Positions 1-9,268 of a stretch of 64,000 nucleotides of DNA are shown here, piece after piece (the stretch's first letter is position 1; every line of letters starts with the position of its first letter). The translations under genes and the position numbers were made by a program. The notes beneath the pieces are model-generated. The model was given only the letters and a program-made list of their open reading frames with translations, was not told the DNA's origin and made no database searches. Origin of the DNA: Bacteroidales bacterium UBA2287 (lineage in GTDB: Bacteria > Bacteroidota > Bacteroidia > Bacteroidales > Tenuifilaceae); assembly GCA_002345675.1 (NCBI GenBank), contig DDWL01000036.1:91843-155842 (forward strand). Reading direction: 5' to 3'.

Positions 1-654
1 GGAGATCCAATTTCGGCCTTTGGGGGCGTAATTGTTTCGAACAGGGAAATTGATGAAACGACAGCGAAGGAAATGGATAAACTGTTTTACGAAGTTGTTG
101 TTGCCCCTAATTTCGATAGCAAAGCGTTGGCAATTTTATCGTCGAAAAAGAATCGAATTATTCTAATTTCAAAACAAACGGTTAAGGCTAATTTGCAGTT
201 TCGTAGCCTTCTTGGCGGAGTGCTTGTTCAGGAGCCCGACAGCAAAACCGAAGTTGTTTCCGACCTTAAGTCTGTAACCCAAAAGCAACCAAGCGAGCAG
301 GAAGTAACCGACCTTCTTTTTGCAAATAGAATTGTAAAACATTCTAAGTCGAACTCAATTGTTCTAGCTAAAAATGGGCAACTTTTGGCAAGCGGAGTTG
401 GCGAAACTTCGCGAGTTGATGCGCTAAAACATGCCATTGAAAAGGCCAAGTCGTTTGGGCATTCACTTCAGGGAGCTGTAATGGCCTCCGATGCATTTTT
501 CCCGTTTGCCGATTGTGTCGAAATTGCCCACGCCGAAGGAATTGCCTCGGTTATTCAGCCAGGTGGATCGGTTCGCGATGTCGACTCAATTGAGTTTTGC
601 AATAAAAATGGCATTTCAATGGTATTCACAGGAATTCGACACTTTAAACATTAA
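1..654 (+). CDS. purH: Bifunctional AICAR formyltransferase / IMP cyclohydrolase, C-terminal part
   Basis: This is the 3' part of PurH, cut by the left edge of the window; 217 codons are present and the frame is open from base 1. PurH does the last two steps of de novo IMP synthesis: formylation of AICAR with 10-formyl-THF, then ring closure. What remains belongs to the AICAR transformylase domain. The first residues (GDPISAFGG) and the C-terminal segments ASDAFFPF, VIQPGGSVRD and MVFTGIRHFKH are family hallmarks. It lies 23 bp before mreB, a gene order common in Bacteroidota. An internal ATG at 73 is not the start. Call is very secure; the N-terminal IMP cyclohydrolase domain lies outside the window. 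Confidence 0.95.
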   Translation, partial: GDPISAFGGVIVSNREIDETTAKEMDKLFYEVVVAPNFDSKALAILSSKKNRIILISKQTVKANLQFRSLLGGVLVQEPDSKTEVVSDLKSVTQKQPSEQEVTDLLFANRIVKHSKSNSIVLAKNGQLLASGVGETSRVDALKHAIEKAKSFGHSLQGAVMASDAFFPFADCVEIAHAEGIASVIQPGGSVRDVDSIEFCNKNGISMVFTGIRHFKH

Positions 655-677
655 TATATCTAAATAATTAAAAAAAA

Positions 678-1703
678 ATGGGACTTTTCTCTTTCTTCAC
701 ACAGGAGTTGGCTATTGATTTGGGAACTGCAAACACAATAATAATTTATAACGATAAAATTGTGGTTGACGAGCCTTCGATTGTAGCCATTGACCATAGT
801 ACCGGCAAACTTATTGCCATTGGCGAAGTAGCTCGACAAATGCATGGAAAAACCCATGAGAATATCCGCACTATTCGCCCTCTTCGCGACGGTGTAATTG
901 CCGATTTTAATGCGGCCGAGCAAATGATTCGAGGTATGATTAAAATGATTAATACCAAGAATAGGCTTTTTACCCCCTCGCTTCGCATGGTTGTTTGTAT
1001 TCCAAGTGGCAGCACCGAAGTTGAAATTCGTGCCGTTCGCGACTCTTCGGAGCATGCTGGGGGGCGCGATGTGTACATGATTTACGAGCCTATGGCTGCT
1101 GCGCTTGGTATTGGTCTCGATGTGCTAGCTCCCGAAGGTAGCATGGTGGTTGACATAGGAGGTGGCACTACCGAGATTGCAGTTATTGCGCTTGGTGGCA
1201 TTGTTTGTAACAAATCCATACGTATTGCTGGCGACGGCTTTACTGCCGATATTCAGGCCTACATGCGCCATCAGCATAATATTAAAATTGGAGAAAGAAC
1301 TGCTGAAGACATTAAAATTGGCGTAGGCTCGGCATTGCCCGACCTCGATAACCCTCCTGCCGACTATATTGTTCGTGGGCCAAACCTAATGACCGCACTG
1401 CCAATTGAAATTCCCGTATCGTATCAGGAAATTGCACACTGCCTCGACAAGTCGATTTCCAAAGTTGAAACTGCAATTTTAAGCGTACTGGAGCAAACAC
1501 CTCCCGAACTTTACGCCGACATTGTTCAGCGTGGAATTTACCTTGCTGGTGGTGGCGCATTGCTTCGTGGGCTCGACAGGAGACTAACAGAAAAGATTAA
1601 TATTCCTTTCATAGTAGCCGAAGATCCACTTCATGCTGTTGCACGGGGAACAGGTATTACACTCAAAAATATTGAAAAGTACCTGCCACTCTTAATGCGT
1701 TAA
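678..1703 (+). CDS. mreB: Rod shape-determining protein MreB
   Basis: Actin-like ATPase that forms membrane-associated filaments and positions the elongasome for lateral wall synthesis. The 341-residue length is typical. Residues 14-20 (DLGTANT) are the phosphate-1 loop, VVDIGGGTTE near residue 160 is the phosphate-2 loop, and YLAGGGALLRGLD near 290 is the adenosine motif. The N-terminus (MGLFSFF) is short and hydrophobic, suited to a membrane anchor. It is the first gene of a five-gene same-strand cluster, mreB-mreC-mreD-mrdA-rodA, with 9-34 bp gaps and one overlap, so co-transcription is likely. Very secure. Confidence 0.97.
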   Translation: MGLFSFFTQELAIDLGTANTIIIYNDKIVVDEPSIVAIDHSTGKLIAIGEVARQMHGKTHENIRTIRPLRDGVIADFNAAEQMIRGMIKMINTKNRLFTPSLRMVVCIPSGSTEVEIRAVRDSSEHAGGRDVYMIYEPMAAALGIGLDVLAPEGSMVVDIGGGTTEIAVIALGGIVCNKSIRIAGDGFTADIQAYMRHQHNIKIGERTAEDIKIGVGSALPDLDNPPADYIVRGPNLMTALPIEIPVSYQEIAHCLDKSISKVETAILSVLEQTPPELYADIVQRGIYLAGGGALLRGLDRRLTEKINIPFIVAEDPLHAVARGTGITLKNIEKYLPLLMR

Positions 1704-1737
1704 CCATTTTTGTTTGCAATTAGGTTACTAAATAGGC

Positions 1738-2523
1738 ATGAGAACCCTTCTTCGTTTCATAGTTCGGTATCAGTTTGTTCTTATTTTCCTGCTACTGGAG
1801 GGTGTTTCTATATGGCTTTTAGCCAGCAATAACTTTTACCAAAGGGCTGCCTTTGGAAATATTACAAGAGGCATTTCGGGAAATATTTATCGAAGAATTG
1901 AATCGGCAACAAAGTACCTTCGACTTAATGATGCAAACGAGCATCTTTTACGCGAAAACATTGTGCTGCGTAGCAGGTTAGCGCAACTAACCGTTCACCT
2001 CGAAGAATACAGCCATTTAGCCGTTGATACATCGTACGATAAGGGTTTTATTTTTGTGCCCGCAAGAATTATTAGTAATTCGGTTGACAAACAGCATAAT
2101 TACTTAATGATTAATGTTGGACGCAAGCATGGAGTTGCTGAGGAAATGGGGGTTGTTTCATCGGATGGAGTTGTGGGCATAGTTACAGCAGTGTCCGAAA
2201 ACTATGCAACTGTTATTTCGTTGCTTAATATCGATTTAAAAATTTCGGCAAGGGTTAAAAAAAATCGCTATTTTGGATCCCTTTACTGGAATGGAAAGGA
2301 TTATCGACAAGTTGTTCTTTCCGAAATCCCTAATCACGTTCTTTTAACGAAAGGCGATACAGTTGTTACAAGCGGATTTTCGTCGATGTTTCCTGCAGAC
2401 CTTTTGCTCGGAACAGTTAGGGAGGTCGACAAGTCGTTGGGTAATTTTTTAAATGTTACCATCGACCTAGCCGAAGACTTTCGAAAAGTTGACCATGTTT
2501 GGGTTGTTAAAAAATATAATTAA
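1738..2523 (+). CDS. mreC: Rod shape-determining protein MreC
   Basis: Periplasmic scaffold of the elongasome that links MreB to PBP2 and RodA. At 261 residues it shows the usual plan: a short cytoplasmic tail, one membrane segment at about residues 9-31, a coiled-coil stretch (about 55-90) and a C-terminal beta-rich domain with recognisable segments (IISNSVDKQHNYLMIN, GVVGIVTAVSENYATV, VVTSGFSSMFP). It starts at ATG 34 bp after mreB and is followed 30 bp later by mreD. The sequence is divergent, as usual in Bacteroidota, but its place between mreB and mreD supports the call. Confidence 0.92.
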   Translation: MRTLLRFIVRYQFVLIFLLLEGVSIWLLASNNFYQRAAFGNITRGISGNIYRRIESATKYLRLNDANEHLLRENIVLRSRLAQLTVHLEEYSHLAVDTSYDKGFIFVPARIISNSVDKQHNYLMINVGRKHGVAEEMGVVSSDGVVGIVTAVSENYATVISLLNIDLKISARVKKNRYFGSLYWNGKDYRQVVLSEIPNHVLLTKGDTVVTSGFSSMFPADLLLGTVREVDKSLGNFLNVTIDLAEDFRKVDHVWVVKKYN

Positions 2524-2553
2524 TAAAAAATATGTTTTAACGTAAGAAGACGA

Positions 2554-3060
2554 ATGGCAAAGGATTTACTAAAATTATTACTTATTCTAATAGCCCTTGT
2601 ATTCATTCAGGTTTTTATACTAAACGGAATGAAGATTAACGGGTATATAAATCCTTACGTTTATGTTCTTTTTATTCTAATTCTACCATTCGAAACTCCA
2701 GGTTGGGTATTGCTTGTTTGTGCGTTTATTCTAGGTTTAGTTATCGATTCGTTTATGAACACACTTGGAATGCATTCGTCGGCTACCCTGTTTATGGCTT
2801 TTTCGCGTCAATTTTTACTAAAAATTATTTCGTTTCGTAACGACAACGATTCCAAAGGGTTTTTAACACTTGGAAATTTCGGATTTGTTTGGACACTAAG
2901 GTATGTGGCAATTCTTGTTTTTGCGCATCACTTCTTTTTGTTCTTTCTCGAGTCGTTCAGCTTTTCATCCTTTTTCCCCACAATGGGACGAATAATTTTG
3001 AGTAGCGTCTTTACCATTTTCTTTATTTTACTTGCTCAGTACATGTTTGCTCGCAAATAG
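2554..3060 (+). CDS. mreD: Rod shape-determining protein MreD
   Basis: Small integral membrane protein of the rod elongation complex. The 168 residues are almost wholly hydrophobic, with about five membrane segments (for example LLLILIALVFIQVFIL and LILPFETPGWVLLVCAFIL). The segment GLVIDSFMNTLGMHS fits the conserved MreD loop. MreD is poorly conserved, so the call rests on topology, size and its position between mreC and mrdA. It ends 9 bp before the GTG start of mrdA. Confidence 0.88.
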   Translation: MAKDLLKLLLILIALVFIQVFILNGMKINGYINPYVYVLFILILPFETPGWVLLVCAFILGLVIDSFMNTLGMHSSATLFMAFSRQFLLKIISFRNDNDSKGFLTLGNFGFVWTLRYVAILVFAHHFFLFFLESFSFSSFFPTMGRIILSSVFTIFFILLAQYMFARK

Positions 3061-3069
3061 TTTATACCC

Positions 3070-4914
3070 GTGGCACAAAACGTACCTACCGATAGACGAA
3101 ATATTATTTCAGGAATTATAATTGTTGTTTTCGTCGCAATTATTGTAAGGCTTTTTTACATACAGGTTATCGATAGTAGGTATAAACTATCGGCTAGTAA
3201 TAACGTGCTGCGTTATATAACTCAATACCCTGCAAGAGGGCTTGTTTACGATAGGAATGGGGAACTTCTTGTTTCCAATAAGGCTGCTTACGACTTAATG
3301 ATAATACCGCGGCAAGTTTCTCCATTCGACACTACTGAGCTGTGTAATGTGCTGTCGATTAGTAAGGAAACGTTAATTGCTAGTATTCGCGAAGCTCGAA
3401 TTTACTCTACTTTTAAGCCGTCAATACTTGTTAAGCAGCTTTCGTCCGAAACCTACGCAGTACTTCAAGAAAAACTATATAAGTATACTGGGTTATACGT
3501 ACAGCCTCGTACGCTTCGATCGTATCCTCGAAAAATAGCTGGGCATATTTTAGGCTATGTTGGCGAAGTTGATGAGCGTACAATTAAAAAGCACCCATAC
3601 TACCAATTGGGCGACTATATTGGAACCAGCGGGTTAGAACGTTCGTACGAGGATGAGCTGAAAGGAAAAAAAGGGGTAAACGTATACTTGGTCGACGTTC
3701 ATAATAGAATAAAGGGAAATTATTCGAATGGCAATTTTGATACGCTGGCAACCTTAGGAAACGACCTTACGTGTACCATTGACGCAAAATTGCAAGAGTA
3801 TGGCGAGAAATTGATGGTAAATAAAATTGGGGGCATAGTTGCCATTGAGCCTAAAACAGGCGAAGTGCTTGCAGTGATATCGAGTCCTTCGTACGATCCC
3901 GATCTTTTAGTTGGGCGAGTTCGCTCTGCAAATTTTAGGCTACTCGATTCCGATACCCTAAAGCCACTTTTTAATAGAGCTATTATGGCGCTTTACCCAC
4001 CTGGCTCTACATTTAAAATTGTGAATGCACTTATTGGGCTTCACGAGGGTGTGGTTCGCCCCGAAACGAGGTACTCGTGCGATGGTGGGTATCGTGTTGG
4101 GCGAGGAGTAGGGTGCCATCATCATCCATCGCCGCTTAACTTAATAGGATCTGTGCAGGCATCATGTAATACATACTACTGTAATGTTTTTCGAAACATT
4201 ATCGATAATAAAAAGCATGGCGGGGTTGAAGGCGGATTTTCGAATTGGAAAAGCCATGTTGAGTCGTTTGGGTTTGGACATAGGTTAAATATCGATCAGC
4301 CTAACGAACTCTCGGGTACAGTTCCCTCTATAAGTTTTTACGACCGCTACTTCCGAAAAGGTGGTTGGAGTTCTCTTACTATTATTTCACTTTCAATTGG
4401 TCAGGGTGAGTTGGGCACAACACCTTTGCAAATGGCCAATCTTACCGCGTCAATTGCAAACAAAGGGCACTACTTTACCCCCCATTTGGTACGTGAGGTT
4501 ATCGGAACCGACAAAAATGCAAGTAGATTTAAGGAGCCTATTTATACTACCATCGATTCCACTTGGTTTAAATATATAGCCGATGGTATGGATTTAGCCG
4601 TTAATGGTCTTCCTGGTAGTGGTAGTACTGCTCGTATTGCAGCCATTCCCGGCATTACAGTGTGTGGAAAAACAGGAACTGCACAAAACCCCCATGGGAA
4701 CGACCATTCCGTTTTTATTGCATATGCACCCAAAGAAAATCCCAAAATTGCCATTGCTGTTTATGTTGAAAATGCTGGTTTTGGAGCAACCTGGGCAGCA
4801 CCCATAGCAAGTTTAATGATTGAAAAGTATTTAACCGACTCAATAGCTCGGCCATGGATGGAGCAACGCTTACTCGACGCTAATTTACTCAATCGACGTG
4901 CAAAGAAGAATTAA
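3070..4914 (+). CDS. mrdA: Penicillin-binding protein 2 (elongasome transpeptidase)
   Basis: Class B PBP, the DD-transpeptidase that cross-links new peptidoglycan during elongation together with RodA. At 614 residues it has an N-terminal membrane anchor (about 12-30), a pedestal domain with ARGLVYDRNG, and the transpeptidase domain. All three catalytic motifs are present: S-T-F-K with Ser313 and Lys316, S-C-N at 365-367, and K-T-G-T starting at Lys534. The start is GTG, 9 bp after the mreD stop, which keeps the anchor intact. Its 3' end overlaps rodA by 17 bp, implying translational coupling of transpeptidase and glycosyltransferase. Confidence 0.95.
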   Translation: MAQNVPTDRRNIISGIIIVVFVAIIVRLFYIQVIDSRYKLSASNNVLRYITQYPARGLVYDRNGELLVSNKAAYDLMIIPRQVSPFDTTELCNVLSISKETLIASIREARIYSTFKPSILVKQLSSETYAVLQEKLYKYTGLYVQPRTLRSYPRKIAGHILGYVGEVDERTIKKHPYYQLGDYIGTSGLERSYEDELKGKKGVNVYLVDVHNRIKGNYSNGNFDTLATLGNDLTCTIDAKLQEYGEKLMVNKIGGIVAIEPKTGEVLAVISSPSYDPDLLVGRVRSANFRLLDSDTLKPLFNRAIMALYPPGSTFKIVNALIGLHEGVVRPETRYSCDGGYRVGRGVGCHHHPSPLNLIGSVQASCNTYYCNVFRNIIDNKKHGGVEGGFSNWKSHVESFGFGHRLNIDQPNELSGTVPSISFYDRYFRKGGWSSLTIISLSIGQGELGTTPLQMANLTASIANKGHYFTPHLVREVIGTDKNASRFKEPIYTTIDSTWFKYIADGMDLAVNGLPGSGSTARIAAIPGITVCGKTGTAQNPHGNDHSVFIAYAPKENPKIAIAVYVENAGFGATWAAPIASLMIEKYLTDSIARPWMEQRLLDANLLNRRAKKN

Positions 4915-6313
4915 TATACTGCGAAACCTCGACTGGACAACAATTTTCCTGTACCTCGCATTAGTATTTATGGGGTGGCTTAATATTTATGCGGCTGTAT
5001 ACTCCGAGGAGCATAATAGCATTTTTGATGTTTCGCAGCGGTATGGTTCGCAGCTTATCTGGATTTTAGCTGCACTTGTTATTGCTTCGGTAATTCTGCT
5101 TGTCGACTCCCGTTTTTACTTTGTGTTTGCAAATTACATATACGTTGCATTGTTGTTACTGCTTGTCTCGGTTTTAATTTTTGGTGTTGAGGTAAACGCT
5201 TCAAAATCGTGGTTCCATATTGGAAGCATTCGAATTCAACCTGCCGAATTTGCAAAGTTTGCCACAGCACTTGCGCTGGCAAAGTACATGAGTTCGTATG
5301 GTTTTAAATTGTTCAGGTTTTCATCACTATCAACAATTGCGTTTATAACTCTTTTGCCCGCAGGGTTAATTCTTTTGCAAAACGACACTGGGTCGGCGTT
5401 AGTTTACACTTCGTTTATTTTCATATTGTATCGTGAAGGGCTTCCCCATTGGGTTATGCTTTTCTTGGCGTTTTTTATTGTGCTTTTTATTTTCGTTCTC
5501 GTTTTCAATAAGTTTGTGCTTTTAGTAATTCTATTTGGAATTACCATGCTATTGTTTGCATTGCTGAGCCAAAAGTACCGCGACAGCATTCGTTTTTCGC
5601 TTGGGGTTTTGGGGCTTGGTGCAATTCTTTACGGAGCATCGGAGTTTTTTAATTTAAACATTTCACTGTACTACTTACTGCTAATTCCGCTTGTAATTGC
5701 TATTCCCATTGCGCTTATTTATGCTTATTTAAACAAAATTAGGCTCGTACTATTTCTACTTTTCTTTCTACTATCTACGCTAACGTTTAGTTTTAGTGTC
5801 GACTATATTTTTCACAACGTGCTCGAGCGCCACCATAGGGAACGAATTATGGATTTGCTTGGCATTGAGTCGGACCCATTGGGCTACGGGTATAACGTAA
5901 ACCAGTCGAAAATAGCTATTGGCTCAGGTGGGCTAATGGGTAAAGGCTATCTGCAGGGCACACAAACAAAGTATAACTTTGTTCCCGAGCAAAGTACCGA
6001 CTTTATTTTTTGTACAGTAGGCGAGGAGTGGGGCTTTTTGGGCTCGTCGGTAGTGATTATTGTTTTTGTTGTTTTTCTTTTACGCCTAATTCGTATTGCC
6101 GAAAGGCAAAAAGAGGCATTTGCGCGAATTTACGGCTATGGGGTAGTGTCGGTTTTTACATTTCATACCATGGTAAATATTGGTATGACCATTGGAGTTT
6201 TTCCGGTTATTGGAATTCCGTTGCCTTTCTTTAGTTACGGCGGTTCGTCGCTATGGGCTTTCACTATCCTCCTCTTTATATTCCTTAAGTTCGATAGCTC
6301 CCGGCGCGATTAA
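4898..6313 (+). CDS. rodA: SEDS peptidoglycan glycosyltransferase RodA
   Basis: Polytopic SEDS-family enzyme that polymerises lipid II into glycan strands and works as a complex with PBP2. The 471 residues contain about ten or more membrane segments. Family signatures are QPAEFAKFATAL, LQNDTGSALV, a long periplasmic loop with IAIGSGGLMGKGYLQGTQ and FVPEQSTDFIFCTVGEEWGF, and the C-terminal IGIPLPFFSYGGSS. It starts at GTG inside the end of mrdA. The length exceeds that of E. coli RodA because of extra hydrophobic segments in the middle. The last 63 bp overlap the opposite-strand AcpH-like gene. Confidence 0.95.
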   Translation: MQRRINILRNLDWTTIFLYLALVFMGWLNIYAAVYSEEHNSIFDVSQRYGSQLIWILAALVIASVILLVDSRFYFVFANYIYVALLLLLVSVLIFGVEVNASKSWFHIGSIRIQPAEFAKFATALALAKYMSSYGFKLFRFSSLSTIAFITLLPAGLILLQNDTGSALVYTSFIFILYREGLPHWVMLFLAFFIVLFIFVLVFNKFVLLVILFGITMLLFALLSQKYRDSIRFSLGVLGLGAILYGASEFFNLNISLYYLLLIPLVIAIPIALIYAYLNKIRLVLFLLFFLLSTLTFSFSVDYIFHNVLERHHRERIMDLLGIESDPLGYGYNVNQSKIAIGSGGLMGKGYLQGTQTKYNFVPEQSTDFIFCTVGEEWGFLGSSVVIIVFVVFLLRLIRIAERQKEAFARIYGYGVVSVFTFHTMVNIGMTIGVFPVIGIPLPFFSYGGSSLWAFTILLFIFLKFDSSRRD

Positions 6314-6916
6314 TCCTGGTTGCCAACCCGATGGTACAATTCCGTACTCCTTTCGAACGTACTCAATAATGTCGGGAAGGAAAATTTCGAAATGCTTACG
6401 AATAATGTCGTAGTTACTGGTAAGCGTATCAATTGCAAAGTCGGTGCTGTCGGGTAACGAGGTCGATGAACTCATTATTTCCATTGTTCTTCGAACACCT
6501 TCGATTGAGTGATAAGCGTATAGCCTATTGCTCTGAATTATAAATGGCAGTATGGATCGCACAGTTTTTGGCAACTCCCTGTAGCGCTGCACCATTTGGT
6601 AGTAAAACTTTCGGGTAAAGTTTTTTAATGGGTAGGGCGAAAAACTTGCCCAGTAGCGAGCCAAAAAGTGATCGTAAAAAATATCGGTAACAACTCCAGC
6701 ATACTTGCCGTAGCCTTCGCGAAAAAGAAGCCTAAATTCGTAGGTTTCGGGGTGGTTGTCGGTATAGTAATCAATAGCCCTGTGAAGAAAAATTCCTCGC
6801 TGAATTCCGTCGGAGTAGCGACTAAGGTAGCGACCCTTAACATGGTCGCCAATAAAATTGCCCAAACGAATGTCGACATCGTCGCCCGAAAGATATAAAT
6901 GTGCGAGAAAGTTCAT
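6251..6916 (-). CDS. AcpH/DUF479-type acyl carrier protein phosphodiesterase family protein
   Basis: 221 residues resembling the AcpH (DUF479) family, whose E. coli member removes the 4'-phosphopantetheine group from acyl carrier protein. Recognisable features are the start MNFLAHLYLSGDD, GNFIGDHVKG, the LHRAIDYYTDNHPE segment and the metal-ligand-like YDHFLARYW. Length and layout match the family. The gene converges with rodA and the coding regions overlap by 63 bp, so the last 20 or so codons of both are constrained by the same DNA. No partner gene is nearby; the substrate in this organism is inferred only from family. Confidence 0.82.
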   Translation of the reverse strand: MNFLAHLYLSGDDVDIRLGNFIGDHVKGRYLSRYSDGIQRGIFLHRAIDYYTDNHPETYEFRLLFREGYGKYAGVVTDIFYDHFLARYWASFSPYPLKNFTRKFYYQMVQRYRELPKTVRSILPFIIQSNRLYAYHSIEGVRRTMEIMSSSTSLPDSTDFAIDTLTSNYDIIRKHFEIFLPDIIEYVRKEYGIVPSGWQPGLIAPGAIELKEYKEEDSESP

Positions 6917-7063
6917 ACACCCAGCAATTTTTCTGCAATATAAAAAGAAACCGAATTACTTATGGCCAAAATGTAATATTATTAACAGTTTTTATGTGAT
7001 AATATTATTTTGGAATGCTTGGGTGTTACTGTTGGGGCAAATGTTTATATAAACGTTTAGCTG

Positions 7064-7675
7064 CTAAACAAATCCATCTTGGCTGGCAATGTGAATAAGC
7101 GAAGCAGTGTTTTTGGCACCTAGTTTTAGAATTAGGTTTTTTCGGTGGCTATCGACTGTAAGTGGACTAATGAATAGTTTTTCGGCAATTTCGGCATTGG
7201 TAAGGCCGTTGGCAATAAGCTTTAGCACCTCAGTTTCGCGCTTACTTAGGTAAATTGAATTGTCGATTTTGGCGTGAATTAACTTGTCTACTTCGGGCGA
7301 AAAATACATCTCCCCTTCGTACACAGCTATTATTGCCTCTGTAATTTGGTTGGGTTCAGCATTTTTAAGCAGGTAACCCTGTGCCCCGCTTTTAATCATT
7401 TCCTGTATGTAATACTTTTGATTATAGGAAGTTAACGCAATAATTTTTTGACTTGGCTTATCTCCAATTATCTTTTTACAAAGGTCAACTCCGTTTCCGT
7501 CGGGTAGCTTAATGTCAAGGAGAATAACATCGGGATCGTGTTGCTTGAATAAGTCAAAGCACGCAGCAGCATTTTGGGCAATGGCGCAAACACATATCGA
7601 GCCGGTTTCAAATAGGGCTTTACTTAGCCCTTCGGAAATAAGCGGGTGGTCGTCAACAATAAGCACACTAATCAC
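7064..7675 (-). CDS. NarL/LuxR-type response regulator
   Basis: Two-domain DNA-binding regulator of 203 residues. The receiver domain (about 1-120) has acidic Asp8-Asp9, the phospho-acceptor Asp54 in LLDIKLPDGNG and the conserved Lys in YLLKNAEP. The C-terminal LuxR helix-turn-helix (about 138-198) shows LSKRETEVLKLIANGLTNAEIA and the DNA-reading stretch VDSHRKNLILKLGAKN. It overlaps the 3' end of the upstream kinase-like gene by 8 bp, so the two are very likely a pair. Target genes cannot be told from sequence. Confidence 0.93.
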   Translation of the reverse strand: MISVLIVDDHPLISEGLSKALFETGSICVCAIAQNAAACFDLFKQHDPDVILLDIKLPDGNGVDLCKKIIGDKPSQKIIALTSYNQKYYIQEMIKSGAQGYLLKNAEPNQITEAIIAVYEGEMYFSPEVDKLIHAKIDNSIYLSKRETEVLKLIANGLTNAEIAEKLFISPLTVDSHRKNLILKLGAKNTASLIHIASQDGFV

Positions 7676-8207
7676 GGGATGTAATATTTAAAGGGTTACT
7701 AAATTCAACTGAAACACTTGTGCCACTACAAATGTCGCTTTTAATTTTAAATTTCCCATTAAGGGCAGCAGTTCGTAAGCGAATATTCGCTATTCCTCTT
7801 CCTTCGCTTTGCGAAAGTTGGGTTACATCAAAACCTAACCCATTGTCGGAAACCGAAAGGTGAAGTATCTCCTTGCTTAAAGTTAACCTTACATTTATAC
7901 TTGTAGCAAAAGAATGTTTAATCGAATTGCCTATTAGCTCCTTTGCCATGCGGAAGACTGTAAGTTCGAACCCCAAATCTAATCTATTGTTTGCACCCGA
8001 AAATGAGTAGTTAACAGCAATTTTGCTCGATGTTTTAATCGATTCGCAGTGAGTTTTAATTGCATCGCTAATGCCGTTAGTGTGAAGCGTTACGGGAATC
8101 ATATTTTTGGCAACATGCCTAAGTTCCATTATGGTAGTGCCTATTTGTTCGAAAGCATTACGTAAGGTGCTTACATGTTCCTCTCTAATTATAAAGTTTT
8201 CGTTCAT
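7668..8207 (-). CDS. NarX/DesK-type histidine kinase-like protein lacking the H-box (ATPase domain only)
   Basis: 179 residues matching only the C-terminal half of a HisKA_3-class sensor kinase. Residues about 10-60 correspond to the second dimerisation helix (ELRHVAKNMIP then ISDAIKTHCESI). The ATPase part has the N-box ELIGNSIKHS, the G1 box VSDNGLGFD and the G2 box GRGIANIRLRTAALNG. The usual first helix with the phospho-acceptor His (ER-IA-LHD) and any sensor or membrane segment are absent. An in-frame stop lies ten codons upstream of the ATG, so no longer form is possible. It is coupled to the NarL-type regulator by an 8-bp overlap. Either a degenerate kinase or an unusual ATPase partner. 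Confidence 0.8.
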   Translation of the reverse strand: MNENFIIREEHVSTLRNAFEQIGTTIMELRHVAKNMIPVTLHTNGISDAIKTHCESIKTSSKIAVNYSFSGANNRLDLGFELTVFRMAKELIGNSIKHSFATSINVRLTLSKEILHLSVSDNGLGFDVTQLSQSEGRGIANIRLRTAALNGKFKIKSDICSGTSVSVEFSNPLNITSRD

Positions 8208-8531
8208 TGTAGTAATTTGTAAATGTGCACCATTTTATTTTGTTTGCTCAAAATGCAAACTGGCATAAAAGTTGTAAAAAGCACTAACTTTCATGCTGAA
8301 TAACAAGGTTGAGTTGTAAGTTGTTGTATGTCAGTGTTTGTTTTAGCAAACTAACTTGTAGCGTGTTTTGTAAAGGTATTGCGAGCAGGTATAAAAAAGA
8401 ATCCCTTTTTTCGTGGATTGCTTCGTTAACCTTTTTACTGTTTTTTTGCATAATAATTACTGCGTATTATTTAAATAGTTTGTAGCTTCGTGTAACCAAA
8501 CCATAAAGTATTTAACCAAACACAAAAAATT
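8208..8531 (+). other. Intergenic divergent promoter region
   Basis: A 324-bp gap between the minus-strand kinase-like gene and a plus-strand exported-protein gene. It is AT-rich and must carry both promoters. I looked on the minus strand for relics of the missing H-box helix of the kinase and found none. No clear hairpin or repeat is seen. Confidence 0.5.
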
Positions 8532-9230
8532 ATGAAAAGTATTTTTAAAACCCTGCTTTTTGCTGCAGTTGCTTTAACGACGCAGCATGTTTATTCGCAG
8601 AGCTGCGAGGCATTTTACCCTATGAAAACGGGAAGCGTTATTGAAACAGAGACTTTTAGCGCAAAAAACAAACTGACAGGAAGTAATAAGCAAACCATTC
8701 TCGACCTAACTACAGGAGCCAATTCGGCATCTGTTAAAGTTAAATCGGAGGCCTTCGATGCTAAGGGAAAAGAGCTGACAAGTCAGGAACTTGTTATGAA
8801 ATGCGAAAATGGTGTTTTTATTATGGATATGAAGAATTTTCTCGATCCAAAGGCGATGGGCGGAGGAAAGGATATGGAGGTTAAAGTTGATGCTCAGGAT
8901 ATGGAGTACCCTCAAAGCCTATCGGCTGGAATGACACTGAAGGATGCAAGCATTAAAATTACTATGGGTTCTGGGGGAATGACTTTTATGAGTATGGAAA
9001 CACGCATATTTAACCGCAAAGTTGAAGGAATTGAAAGCATAACTACGCCTGCTGGAACCTACGAGTGCTATAAGTTAAGCTACGATTGTGAGATAAAGTC
9101 GATAGTTAAGGCAACTGTTAAAGGGGTTCAGTATGTTGCCAAGGGTGTTGGTGTAGTTCGCTCCGAAACCTACGATAAGAATGGAAAATTAACCGATTAC
9201 ACCATTATTGCTAAAACCAGTGGGTTGTAG
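8532..9230 (+). CDS. Exported protein, possibly TapB/DUF3108-like
   Basis: 232 residues with a signal peptide (residues 1-22, ending VYSQ). The mature part starts with SCEAFYPMKTGSVIETETF and ends with ITTPAGTYECYKLSYDCEI and GVVRSETYDKNGKLTDYTI. That pattern (a measured polymer-like beta protein with PAGTF/YxCYK) resembles the TapB/DUF3108-like periplasmic proteins common in Bacteroidota. The two mature Cys pairs could form disulfides. The function is unknown. It opens a run of three small exported proteins on the same strand and is divergent from the two-component pair, which could regulate it; that is inference from position only. Confidence 0.75.
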   Translation: MKSIFKTLLFAAVALTTQHVYSQSCEAFYPMKTGSVIETETFSAKNKLTGSNKQTILDLTTGANSASVKVKSEAFDAKGKELTSQELVMKCENGVFIMDMKNFLDPKAMGGGKDMEVKVDAQDMEYPQSLSAGMTLKDASIKITMGSGGMTFMSMETRIFNRKVEGIESITTPAGTYECYKLSYDCEIKSIVKATVKGVQYVAKGVGVVRSETYDKNGKLTDYTIIAKTSGL

Positions 9231-9268
9231 TAATTCACATTTGTTCAATTAAAATTAAAAATTTAATC

